DNA of 45,171 nucleotides from Verrucomicrobiaceae bacterium (GTDB taxonomy: Bacteria; Verrucomicrobiota; Verrucomicrobiia; Verrucomicrobiales; Akkermansiaceae), in assembly GCA_027487435.1 (NCBI GenBank), contig JAIYDP010000259.1, positions 1-45,171 on the forward strand, in the 5' to 3' direction. Positions 19,453 through 31,878 of this stretch are shown here, piece after piece (within the stretch, counting starts at the first letter, position 1; every line of letters begins with the position of its first letter). Below the pieces are notes generated by a model. That model was given only the letters and a program-made list of their open reading frames with translations. It made no database searches and was not told the origin of the DNA. The position numbers and the translations under genes are program-made.

Positions 19453-20456
19453 TTATTTCTTTGAATTTCTCAGCGTTACGGAGTCAATGATACCTCGCAA
19501 ACATCGTTCCCAAGCAGGATTCGATTGTGTGTAGTCGTATCCAACATAAATGATTGCACCCTCACCATACGGAAGAGCAAACAAGAACGAAACACCGTCA
19601 TACTCAAACACAGATACCGCATCCCTTGGCAAGGACGAGGTTTCAGCGCCGACATTGTTGACACCCACAGCAGGAAGGGTCGTCTGGCACCGCGAAAATA
19701 CGTCAGTGTAGAGAAGTGCTGCTTGCTGCTTCTCATATGGGCCTGGTTGCCACCTGGGAGTGAGCGCAAAACCATTCCCGCGAGGGCCTGGAAAAATGCT
19801 GTTCAAGAAGAGAATGTTCGAATTGCCCCCAAGTATGATCGCTGTGTTTTGTCCCCTCATCAGATATAAATCCAGGAGTTGAACTGCAGTTGGATTCGAC
19901 TGAGGAAGATATGACAGGGGAGGAACAATGAGAACCGAGTGCGTGTTCCGGGCCATGAAGCGAAGTTGGGAGGCGTCGAAGTTGTTCAAGAAATTGTTCC
20001 CAGACCAATCATGAAGAGGCCACTTCCGTCGAACTCCAACAATCCTTCGCACCCTGTCACCACTTCCATCCTCATCGACACCATCGCCAGCATACATTAC
20101 CACTTTCCGAACGTATGGGGGCCCTGAAGAATGAGATGGACATACAAAAAAAATCGGGAAACTGTTCATAGCGTCTCAAGAATGTAACCCTACCATTCTT
20201 TGGGCTCCAAACACTATTCGAAATACTTCGATCAACAAATACTGGGTGGGCACTATGTGCCCAATTTGGAAAACCCTGAAGCTTTGCTGGAAGTGGCCTA
20301 ACAGCTAAAATAGTCTGTAGAGTAAAATCGAAGTGGGGTCGAACTGATCACCTCAGGCTCTGACCACGATTGGGAGACATACAGGAATGTCATGGTCACT
20401 ACGAACACACCGGCCATAGCAAGACCAATTCGCTTCCGCACATCAGGTCCAAGCAT
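19453..20456 (-). CDS. hypothetical type II membrane or secreted protein
   Basis: Not recognised. The start (20454-20456) encodes MLGPDVRKRIGL followed by the hydrophobic segment AMAGVFVVTMTFLYVS, a signal anchor. A 37-nt intron joins SEPE to TILAVRPLPAKLQGFPNW, and a longer intron (about 20120-20190) joins SPKN to GPPYVRKVVMYAG. The lumenal part is mixed alpha/beta: SVLIVPPLSYLPQ, AVQLLDLYLMRGQNTAIILGG and, near the end, EGAIIYVGYDYTQSNPAWERC. Strand-turn-helix patterns around IILGG and IIYVGYDY resemble glutamine-amidotransferase/ThuA-like folds, but this is only an impression. Stop at 19453-19455. Confidence 0.7.
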
Positions 20457-20767
20457 CACCCAAAATTAGAATGGCTAACTAACAAACCAACAATTGAAGT
20501 TCCGCGATACAAAGGCAGATTTGAATAGTCTTCTGAAAACAATGTAACAACTCAAAAATTCCAATTCCTCAATCTCGTGCAAGTTCCGCGCGTTCTGGCA
20601 ATTCGGAAACAAAAGATTGGAAAAACTGCAAAAAGCAAGGTGTGGATAGAACAATGAACAGCATTGTTTTAGATTTTCTCAATTTTGAGACGGTGGGTGT
20701 GGCAAACAAATCACACAGCTCTAACTATGAAATAAAAATTTGTTTATTTAATTGTGATTTGGCGCCC

Positions 20768-21469
20768 ATGCCTGTGCCCAGCCTCTCTCGAAATTTGTTC
20801 CAAGACCCTGATTGGCCCTATGATCTACTTGACTTCAATGGCGACATTTTTCGCTGTAAAGTGTGCGCGCATACGTCGCGTCGCCGTCATGATTTGTGCA
20901 AGCACATTTTGAGCCATAGTGGCACGGCTTTGATGGACAGCAGTCAGCGATCCTGTTCTCTTCTCTGAATGTTGCAGCCACAGTCTATTTTCGCTGCCAT
21001 GATGGATGCGGGTCGTTCAAGAGGTGTGTACGTCGGAAAGGTGAATGGGAAGAATGGAATGTGGGTCATTTCCATTGTCCCCGATGCGAAGGAAGGGGGG
21101 TTGAAGTCGATACCTTTCCCAAACATATGTTCACGCATGGTATCAAAGTTGAGAAATTGGTAACGCCGGATCCGGATGTTGGTAGAAAGAAACGCAAAAC
21201 GGAGCCCGGGCTATCCAAAGAGTTCATCCCCCCTCCACCTGTCTCATTTAGTCAGAAACAAGAGCGACACAGTGATGACGACAGAGAAATCTATCGTGCC
21301 AAGCATTGCCGGCCTCGTGGCCAAAGATTTTACGACTCATTTAGGGATTTCTCCTGTGGCACCTGCCGAAGGAGCCCCTCTCGTTAATGCTGTCGAATCA
21401 AAGGTCTCTGAAGGGACCGCTGAGTTGGCTGCGGTCTCGAACGGAGACTCGTCTATCGCAACAGTTTAA
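20768..21469 (+). CDS. zinc-finger protein with C2H2-like fingers
   Basis: Probably nuclear. The first exon encodes IFRCKVCAHTSRRRHDLCKH followed by ILSH (Cys-x2-Cys ... His-x4-His). A 35-nt intron then leads to YFRCHDGCGSFKRCVRRKG and a second clear finger, FHCPRCEGRGVEVDTFPKHM followed by FTH. A basic patch (GRKKRKTE) looks like a nuclear localisation signal. The last part appears in another frame, ending ...SNGDSSIATV with TAA at 21467-21469, so a further intron lies around 21190-21290. The start at 20768 is the ATG nearest the conserved part; an upstream in-frame ATG at 20642 is possible. DNA binding is inferred only. Confidence 0.65.
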
Positions 21470-22095
21470 GTTCGCCTATGTCGTGATGTCGCTGTAAATC
21501 TTTGTACATTCTGGCTCCAATTAAGTAACACAATCGCCCCCCTTCTTGCTTTCCTCCGTCCCCCTCGTCCCGTTCGTCCCCCCTCCACAGCCCCCATGTG
21601 GCGTCCAGTATCCCATCTGCATTGGCCTTTCCGCCAAATCGCAGCTACGAGGCCTTTGTTGGCTCGTTTCTCCACCTGAGCCTCCACTCTGAGCCAGTTC
21701 CCCCCTCCCCACAAGCCTTTGCGCTCTTGTTTTGCAGCCCCAATGCTGCCGCAGCCCTGGCGCCGCCATCTCCCACCGCAGCCTCGCGCTGCCTTCTTTC
21801 CCATCCAGCGTTTGTGCTTCTTTCCGCGCCACACCCTCGGGCTGACGCTCATGCGGCATCATATCCGCGGCTCTGCTACTTCCTCCTCCAGTCAGGCCGG
21901 GCCTCTCTTCGCCACCAACTCATTGCTCTCAGCTTTGTACCCCTTGATGCGTTTGCTGCTTTGTACTGCTGTCCTTTGTGAATCCACCGCAGTCTCGAAA
22001 TAAATCGCAGGTTTAAAAAGAAAAAAAAGTAAAAAAAAAAGTAACAGGGTATTCAACAGCGAAATATCACAGTTCCTGTTAACTTCGCTTCGCAC
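21470..22095. other. intergenic region with a pyrimidine-rich island
   Basis: From about 21535 to 21990 the plus strand is strikingly rich in C and T (many CCCC and CCTC words). Overlapping open frames of 113-128 codons exist here on both strands, which is the expected artefact of biased composition. Their products are Ala/Pro/Ser/Leu- or Arg/Gly-rich without domains. An A-rich tract (about 22015-22043) follows just upstream of enolase. Confidence 0.55.
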
Positions 22096-23572
<1,477 letters not shown>

Positions 23573-23685
23573 ACCCTCTTCTCGCGCTGCTTGTCAAATG
23601 GAATATCAAGTGTTGATGCAAGCAATAAATAGTGCTCCAGAACATTGTCTCTAACAACCACGTGCATTTTTGTTAGCGAACGAGG

Positions 23686-23877
23686 ATGGGTCTCACGATT
23701 GACACTGTGCCTGGGCAGCTTTCTCAAGAGCTTCCTTCCATTGCGCTTATTTTGTCGTTCCTCTTTGCTGCTGTTATCATAGGCTTCACAGCCAGAGCCT
23801 TTTTGAAATCGAAGAAAGAGAAGGAGCTGAAGGAAATGGAGAGGGCGAACCGCAAGAACAAGAGCAAGCGAAGCTAG
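23686..23877 (+). CDS. small single-pass membrane protein
   Basis: A 63-aa frame: a short polar N-terminus (MGLTIDTVPGQLSQELP), one transmembrane segment (SIALILSFLFAAVIIGFTA) and a strongly charged, Lys/Glu-rich C-terminal tail (KSKKEKELKEMERANRKNKS). The architecture recalls small ER or mitochondrial membrane proteins, but I do not recognise a family. It lies 113 bp after enolase on the same strand and is intronless. The hydrophobic-then-basic layout argues against chance. Confidence 0.65.
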   Translation: MGLTIDTVPGQLSQELPSIALILSFLFAAVIIGFTARAFLKSKKEKELKEMERANRKNKSKRS

Positions 23878-24141
23878 CCTCAAATTGTCCATTTATCCGT
23901 GTCAGTAAGTAAACATTTGTTATTTACGATGGATGAACTAGGGTACAGACATTGTCACGGCGAACTTCCCGAACAGGGCTCTTGCTTTCTGCGAATATTC
24001 GTCCGACGACCTTGCGGTAACAGCATGAGCCAATGCCGACTCCTTCGACAGCCGAAATTCTCGAATGTCTTCATCCGATTGATGGCTGCTTGATTTGAAC
24101 ATGCGTCTTCACAATAAGTGTCTTTAAAAATATACGTCCCC

Positions 24142-27100
24142 CTACTTGAATTTGACCCAAGCTCCAGAGGAAATAACTTGCGGGAGGAGCTGCATGAGAA
24201 CATCTCTGATAACCTTACTGTACATGTCTTTCCAACTCCAAGTCACGCTGGAGTATTCTCTGTGAATGTCAGCATGAGAACGGAATTCCGCACAATGGGG
24301 ACAACTCAAGTCGAAGACCTTCAATATCTGAGAAATTCGATTCATCTGGGCCTTTGTAGCTTACGTCGATCACAAACTGGCTGACTAAAATGTGATGGAA
24401 AGTCATGTTGTCCCTCGCTCTGGCTTTCATGTCCATGACAGCCTTTTCGACAACATCGCTGACGCCCCTTCCCTCAGATGACCCAGTCGACTCCGCCGTC
24501 GATGGCCTCCTCTGATGGCCTCCCGAACTTGTCGACCCTTCTACTGGGAGAGACTCACGAGACATATTCCTTCGATGTCGGGACCCCTTCACCTCCTCAG
24601 GCCAAGCCTGATCTTTCACGATTGGCGTCAGGGGAGGTAGAGGTGTCGCGGGAGCGCCGCTTTTGCCGTCTTCTGGAAATAAAAAAGATGTCAAGAGGGA
24701 GTACAAGTCGTGAGTCATCTAACACATCAAACAGAAAGTCACTGCTCTACATTGATCTTGAGGGGATGAAAATCTAGGGAAAAATGAGAAAAGACCGAAA
24801 TACCCGCCACGGTTGCCGACCTGACAAGATTGGTGAAGATCATATGCTGCGCGGTGAGACATGGAACCAGCCGCTTGCCTTGTGGGAGTCAGCAGTTGCA
24901 ACCCGAAGTGGCATGATGACATAGTCGTGCTTTTGAGACTTCAAAAGATTCTTCAGCGCAAGGTCCTCCACTTGAAAATGATAGATGGACGGCATGCCCT
25001 CGTGGTATCGCACAGAGCCCTCAAGGCCGCTAAGAGATGCCTCGAGGAACAATCTGGGTTCTGCCAAATCTCGAAGGACTGCAATTTTTGACGCTTTGAG
25101 CCGCCAAGTACCCGTCCCTACGTGATACGACATCCTCCACAGCCGCCTGTCTGCCTCGGCCACTGGCTTGCAGGCTTCAATTTCGCTCATTACCCGTTGC
25201 TTATGAAGTGAGTCACTTCCAAGAGGGGCGAAACCATTTCTGCATTTTTCGCATCCAGCAGCTCGCCAAGGCGGGTGACATCATCTCCGTCAGCCACACC
25301 TTCTCTGGCTGCAATTCCAAGAGCGTCACTGATGCGGTCGATGGCCTCCGCTAGCGTCGCTTGCTCATGCTTGAGTGCTGCCATTTTTTCTCTTTGATCC
25401 AACGCGCTGAGCTGTGCGCGATAACGCAAGCTCTCAACTTTATCTGAGATAGGATAAGATACGGTATCAAGTCAAAGGGATACGACCTTCGCGATTGATC
25501 TCGTCCGGCAGACGATTGACAACGCCTCTGATGATTGAAAAAAAGGCAGAGAACTCGTCGGGGTCTGTGACGGCTTCAAGTTCTTGCACCTCAATCAGAA
25601 CTTCGTCTCCTCCTTCAGCGCCCGGGCCTTGGCCATCCTTCATTGGCTTCTCTATCATGCGGTAGTTGAGGTGGCCCTTGGTAACAATTTGACTCAATCG
25701 CGTCGATGCATCCGACGACGTTCTCCAAATGCGTCCAGTCCAAATGTCCGACGATGCAACGACACTGCCGTCTGACTGTGCGATGAAGCCTTCCACTTCA
25801 TTCAACCGGAAGCGTGTTTCATAATGGCAGCGACCGTCATCAACAACAATGCCACTAACAGAGCCGGATCGCGATGTCAGCAAAAGACGCTGCGCAATGC
25901 TGCCCTGTGCCACGTCAGTCTCAAGTCCCAGCTGAGGGTTTTTCAGCTCCACGATCCAATTGACGCGCAAGGTTCTCTTCTTGGCAATGTCCTGCCTCCC
26001 CATCCGCAAAACGTTCACGACGGAGGGGTACGACGCATCCAGCAACAAAGTTGAAGGTTCGTCTGGCTTTGACGAGCTCACCAGACTTTGGAGATACTCG
26101 TCCGGATTCGAATTGAATTGACGGATGACATAAGTGCAAACATCAATAAATGCAGACAATTTGGAGCGGGACATAGGCGTCCTAGCGATTTAGATGTCCT
26201 CTAAAGAACTCAGACCATTGCATGTGCAAGTCATCCACGTGCAGTCGCCAGTTTTGATCCGCAAACCTCACGACCTCATCCTCACGGCCACCGACTTTCT
26301 TCGCCTCCTCAGACAAAACCGTTTTCGTTGCGCCAATCGAAAGAGCCGTCACGCGCCGCCGTAGCTTCCGGTCGACAGCTACAGTAGGCGAACGAGGTCT
26401 GGCAGGCTCCAAAGTCGGAGACGTGCCTGTTTCCTCGACGACGGATTTGTTGTGGTCGTCAGCAGTCGCAGCGGCCTTGGAGGTGGTTAGAACGAAACAA
26501 CACGTCGCAACATTGTGAGTTGCGCCCATCGGAATTTTTGCAACGAGAAGATGCCATGAAATGACCTCCGCCGAAGCAATCACTCCACCACTTTCTTCCT
26601 CAGGCCGACTCCCTTCGACGGACACTCCCGCACCGCCGTCCATAAACGTGCGCCGCACAACAACTGGTCTGACATCGACTTTGCGCATTGACAACTTGTT
26701 GTCGACTCGACTCGACAGCCTTCTCAAATACGAATTCAAGTCCTCGCAGCCAACAGGTCTTTCTGCAACAATTTTCGTCGATGTGATGTCCCATTGCCAC
26801 TTTGCAGCGTCAAATGAAAACACGACGCGGTCAAGTGCAGCGTCATCCAAAATGAGGACGCTATTGCTTCGAAAGCACTGCAGCTCGGCCCGCTCAACAG
26901 AGATCGAAAAACACATCGATTTCAAATGGCGCCCAAAAAATGATGGCTTATCTCGGATGAGAGCAGCGCCAGCACATGGACACCGATGGATAAGGACGGG
27001 AAATGCCTCTGAGTCCCACCTATCAATAAACGCGTCGAAAAAGGTCAGAGTGTTGACATGCAATATCAGGCGAAGCCCAGATATGGATATATCAGGAGAC

Positions 27101-30100
27101 AGCTCAAGAGATCGTGACCTAACTTGGGCGAAAGTGTCAGCAGGCGGGGGAAGCGGTTGCAAATGAGCAAGATGGTGCTGGTTGTCAACATTAGCAACCC
27201 ATTTCAATGAAATGTCTGCATCGATCGTCTGGCAGGTAACAAAATCAAGCTCCGCAAGCTGCCGGCCACTGGACGTCATGATCTTCCAAAGCGAATCCTT
27301 TGCAGATAGCTTGATCTGAAGATTCAGACACATAATCAAACGACAAACTCGGCCTTTTGTAAAATTGAGCTCTGTGTCATGTGAGTGGAGGACAAGGGAG
27401 TCATCCATGGAATGAGGATCACGCGTAGAGAGAAGAATCAGCGTCGACGCTTTGCATTTAACCTTAGCACAGCCGATGAACTATTGAGTTACGTCTGGCA
27501 GAGAATAGAGAAAAACTTGAAGCCGCAACTTGTCAAACCAAGGCAGTGACGGAGAGGGGTCCTTGGAGTCGGGAATGATGGTCGACAGCACGTTCGAAAA
27601 GATGCCGAGTGCAGGGAGGTACGACGGGCCGATTGCAACCGCACTGTTCACGAGGTCAATGCTGAGGTTTGCAAATATCTGACGGAGTGAGCAACAACAT
27701 GCATATCCACTTTTGTTGGAGTCATCGACCTTGTCACGGGGAGTGGCGAGTATTCTGATGACATTTCAACATATTTTGTAATGCAGTGAGAAGGGAATAT
27801 TTCGTCTGCGATGATAAGAGGGCCCTTCGCATTCAGCTGACAAATATCAGGCGAAGAGTGCTGAGCAGATACTTCCTCCACACGAAGGAACGGCTGAACA
27901 AAATCTCGGAACTCGATGCGAACGTTTCGAAGCCGTGCTGTGACTTGCCCCCCGACGAAAAGGTCGAACGAGGGATTTGGCGCTGTGGCGTGCACTAGTG
28001 ACTCATCCAAGGAGGGTAGAATTCGGGAGAGGGCGCTGCGGGGAAGCAAATTTAGATGCAAGGACGCACTAAAACTCAGTCGAACAAGCTTTGCGTCAAT
28101 CACCTAAAAAATGAGGAGAGAGTGGTCAAGTAAACCCCTTTGGCCTCCATTTCTCGGTACGAATCACGCAGAGCTCTGGCGCGCATTACAAATATTTCAG
28201 CACCTTTAGTCTCCAGCACCCGAAGGAGGGAGTCCCTCTGCTCTTCTGACAGGCAAAGACCGTTTGACCGGTTGCTGAGCTCGTGGATTCTAGCTTCTCG
28301 CTGGAGCGCCTCTGCTGCAATCAGGGACTGGCGTTTGTGAGAGATACCGTCTTCCCATAGCGGTCGCATACGGGAGAGCCAAACCTCCATTGGGTCATCC
28401 GTGACTGAGGCTGAGAGGTTGTTGATCTCAACAACAACTTCGTTCGGGTGCCCATTGGCTCCATCCCCTTCAGACAGGCCAGCGAGAGCGTCCCTTAACG
28501 CATTCACTGCGCATATTGTTTGCTCAATGCTGTAACCAACTTCAGGCACCAGCGTGCGCCCTGCGGGAGGCAGAAGCAAAGCATTTGCAATGCGAGTGTG
28601 CAGCAAGGAGCTGTGATGAATCGAAAACTTTAGACTTGGATCGTCAATCGATATCGTGCTGGCTCTCAGTTTAGGCTGAAAAGAAAATGCTGTGACAGAA
28701 AGAAGCTCCCACTGCCACCGCAACAACGCAATCGACTTTGCTGAAACGGCCACCACTCCATCCAGAGTTTCGACAATTGCAGAATCGGCCGTGATGCGCC
28801 ACACAGCGTCATGATGAACTTTAACCTCAATGTCACACTGAGAGATGAGGAAGAAAGCCGGCTCACTCACTTTTTCAAATACGATTTTCACATCCCCAAC
28901 GACCCTCGAAGGTGCTCCGACAGAGGCGTCATCGGTTTCGCCGTCATTGGAGGTGGCATCGTATTTCACCTGCGACAGAACATTCCCGATGGCTTTGACT
29001 GAAAGCGCTGCACCGAACACTTTTTCGATGGGGACAAGTGCTGTTGGGTTGGACACGGTGATGTGAACGGATTCCATCGCGAACTCTTCGTTGATATGGA
29101 TCTTCATTTGAACCTGCGTAGAAAACAGAGGTGTTGAGTCTGAGGGAGGTCCTAGGTAATCCTTGAAACGAACACTGATCATGTCAGCGAGACACTTAAG
29201 GTTACCAACGTCAGCAGTCGCAGCGATGCGTCTAAGGAGCCAGCCGCAATGTCAAGAGGCAAACCCAAGACGACTCCAGTCCGCTCAAGCGTGATGCCAA
29301 TCTCTGTTTGAACAAATTTTCCTGACGCAACCACGGGTCTTGAACTTGTGAAATGTGCGGCTGCAGCACTGGATGCCGCTGTGGAGACTTGCTCGTTGCT
29401 CCATAATACACGAGCAGAACAAACCAAACTTATCGTCTGCGCATGGAATCGAAAGCCAGGGAGCGAAAGCTCCTCTGAAGTCGAACGATCTTGTTGACGG
29501 ACGGGAGATATTGTCTCGGCACCAGGACTTCGTTTGAGCTCATTGGCGACAAGGATCAGCGAGCTAATCGACTCCTCCGACAACAACACAGAGAGTGCAA
29601 CAACATCGAGAGTTGGAAACTTTGAAAAAGGGAGAGGTGTATGAAACTTCACCGACGATGTGCTTAGCAACCTTGGCCATTAGAAGGGAGGAAACGAAGT
29701 AATACGAGAAAACTGACTCCCAAACGTAGAGCTCAACAGCTGCGGCAAGAATGTCTACAACAAGGCGGCCATCCAACACAACGCCACTGGATGGAGACGA
29801 TGGGGACAAGCGACCTTCGAATTCGAGGGCAATGGAAGAAAAGGTTGACTGCGGGATCAAAACGACGAAGCAAAGCCCGCACTCGAACTCCGCCGACAGT
29901 TGATAATGCCATGGCCTGAAATGGGACGTCCACTCGAATCAATGGCAGCTTGACAACCAGAGCGAGACTCGCGGTCCTCGATTCATCTGCGGATTGGACT
30001 CCACTTGGAAGACTCGTTATATCTGAGCGAAGACTGGCCAACGCTTGTAAAGCTGTATCTGAGGCGGAGATTGCAATCTCGGATATTTGAATCTCAGAAA

Positions 30101-31703
30101 CAGTCGAAAAGGCCTGAAGACATGAGGAATTAACGTTCTTGTCCCACGTCAGACGTGCTCGCAAAACTTCCGGGAGACAGGCTCTCTTGCTGGACTCTAT
30201 TTTTCTGTTGTGTTAATGGGACAACGGGTTAAGAACCGAGGAGATTGTAATCAAGTCAAGCGACAGAGGCTTTGTTGCAATTTGAAACATCACGGCCTCG
30301 ATATCGCATTTGGAAACGTCGAGGCGAAGATCTACGTCCGCAGCCATATCCTTTGTGTCCCTCTCAACACGAAGAGAGCAGCCAAAAAATGTGGGAATGA
30401 CCTCGGCAAAATCAGAGCTTGCAAAGCTGCATCGGATGAGCGCTATTTTCACGTCCGTCTGAGCTGTAAAAGAAGGCGAAGAGTGTTTCAAACTGCTGCG
30501 GGGAGAGAGGCAGCGATATCAAAGAGAGCGCGGCTCGGAGGAGGCTCTTTTTGTGAAAGAATGGCGTCGGCTCTGAAACTGCGGTCGGCGAAGAATGCGA
30601 AGGAGGACCTATGAGAACTCCCTCTCTGCATTGGGGTTGCCACGTCTGACACTGGAGCAATCATAGACTTCTCCGACGCAGCAGGGAAAGTGCGAGACAT
30701 TTGCTACAGAACTCTTAGAAACACAATGACACGAGGAACCATCAAAGTTGGTAAAATAAGATCACATGATATCGATTCGCTTTCATGTCAGGCGAGCAAA
30801 TTGATTTCAAACATCGAGATTGTTGACAATGCCGATTGCAGGGGCTTTGTTCTGAGGCGTGAACAGAGCAACATAAAACGGACTTGGCTACGTTGACTTC
30901 AGATATTGAAATCCCGAGGTTGTCTAGCATCAGTACTCCGAGAGGGTGATGCTGCTGAGTCGAATCAACTGGAGAGAACAACGGGGAAGAGGAGTCCATG
31001 AACTTGGCAGCAAGGGCAACGGACTGCACTGCTGCATTTGCGTTTAGTAAGCCAGTGCGAAGCACTGCAGTCCCGTAGATGAAGACATCGCCGGCGTTGA
31101 CAGACACTTCTGCATGACCCTGGCATGTGAGACACAGTTTAAGACAAGAAGTGATACAAACGCTGTCAACGTAACCATGACGTCATCGGCACTGAGCTCA
31201 AAAAGCCAGGCAGCGATAATTGCAAAGACTCTGACAATTTGCATTTGAATCCAGGAGCCGCCTGATGGCGCTAACTTAGCGGCTGGAGCGACTTCTTTTT
31301 GTTGATCGGGAAGGACTGCAGACAGTCTCAAGTGGGAAACACTGAGTCTTAGAGGCGAATTGATTTTGTTCTCTCTGTACAGGAATCCCAAGAGTCTTGG
31401 CATCAAGCGGATTTCATCGGCAGAAATATGGAGTTGGACCCCTTCTGGAGAGGAATACTGGACTGAGAGATATTTCACCTGACGAAGAGATATCGATGAC
31501 GCAGAGAAGCTCAGACCTTTCTTGGCTTTGTTCATCATGTAAGACGTAAATTTCCCAATCAATCGCGGAACGATGAAAACGAGGAAAAGCAATGAAAGCG
31601 AAGGAGAAACGTAAGAATTCGAGGCAAGCGCCAGAACTGCGGGCCATATTCTGTCAACTGCGACGAACTGAGAAGCTATGAAAGCTAGCTCGTCGTCTGC
31701 CAT
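24142..31703 (-). CDS. BLTP2-type bridge-like lipid transfer protein (SABRE/Hobbit/FMP27 family)
   Basis: Members form a long hydrophobic groove moving phospholipids at ER-plasma-membrane or other contact sites. The start (31701-31703) encodes MADDELAFIASQF and then a membrane anchor, SPSLSLLFLVFIVPRLIG. Over 7 kb of alternating hydrophobic, beta-strand-like sequence follows with no catalytic motif, broken by many introns, as expected for repeating-beta-groove proteins. A mid-protein landmark is NWRLHVDDLHMQWSEFF. The C-terminus is the best evidence: VSQFVIDVSYKG, then SDIEGLRLELSP, and finally VTWSWKDMYSKVIRDVLMQL followed by LPQ, corresponding to the conserved TW[ST]W-x-D tail of FMP27/SABRE/KIAA0100. 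The stop is at 24142-24144. Exon boundaries inside are only approximate. Alternative families (VPS13, Csf1/BLTP1) fit the tail less well. Confidence 0.75.
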
Positions 31704-31878
31704 AGGATTCGCATCAAAGCAAAAGGAGAGATATATTACTTTAATTTTACAAGTTGACGTTATTTTATGGAATGTATTATCTTCGCAGCTGAGCAGCAAC
31801 CCAAGACAAGACCACAGCAGCCTCCTCTGAGAACCCTTGCGCGGAAATTGCATTATCTTCAAAGTGAATGGAAACTTA

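Noticed and set aside
21466..21981. Overlapping 113-128-codon frames on both strands
   Set aside because: They are produced by the pyrimidine-rich composition; the products are low complexity with no initiation context or splicing logic.
26561..27166. 201-codon plus-strand open frame
   Set aside because: It is the shadow of a BLTP2 exon; Ser/Thr/Arg-rich with no structure.
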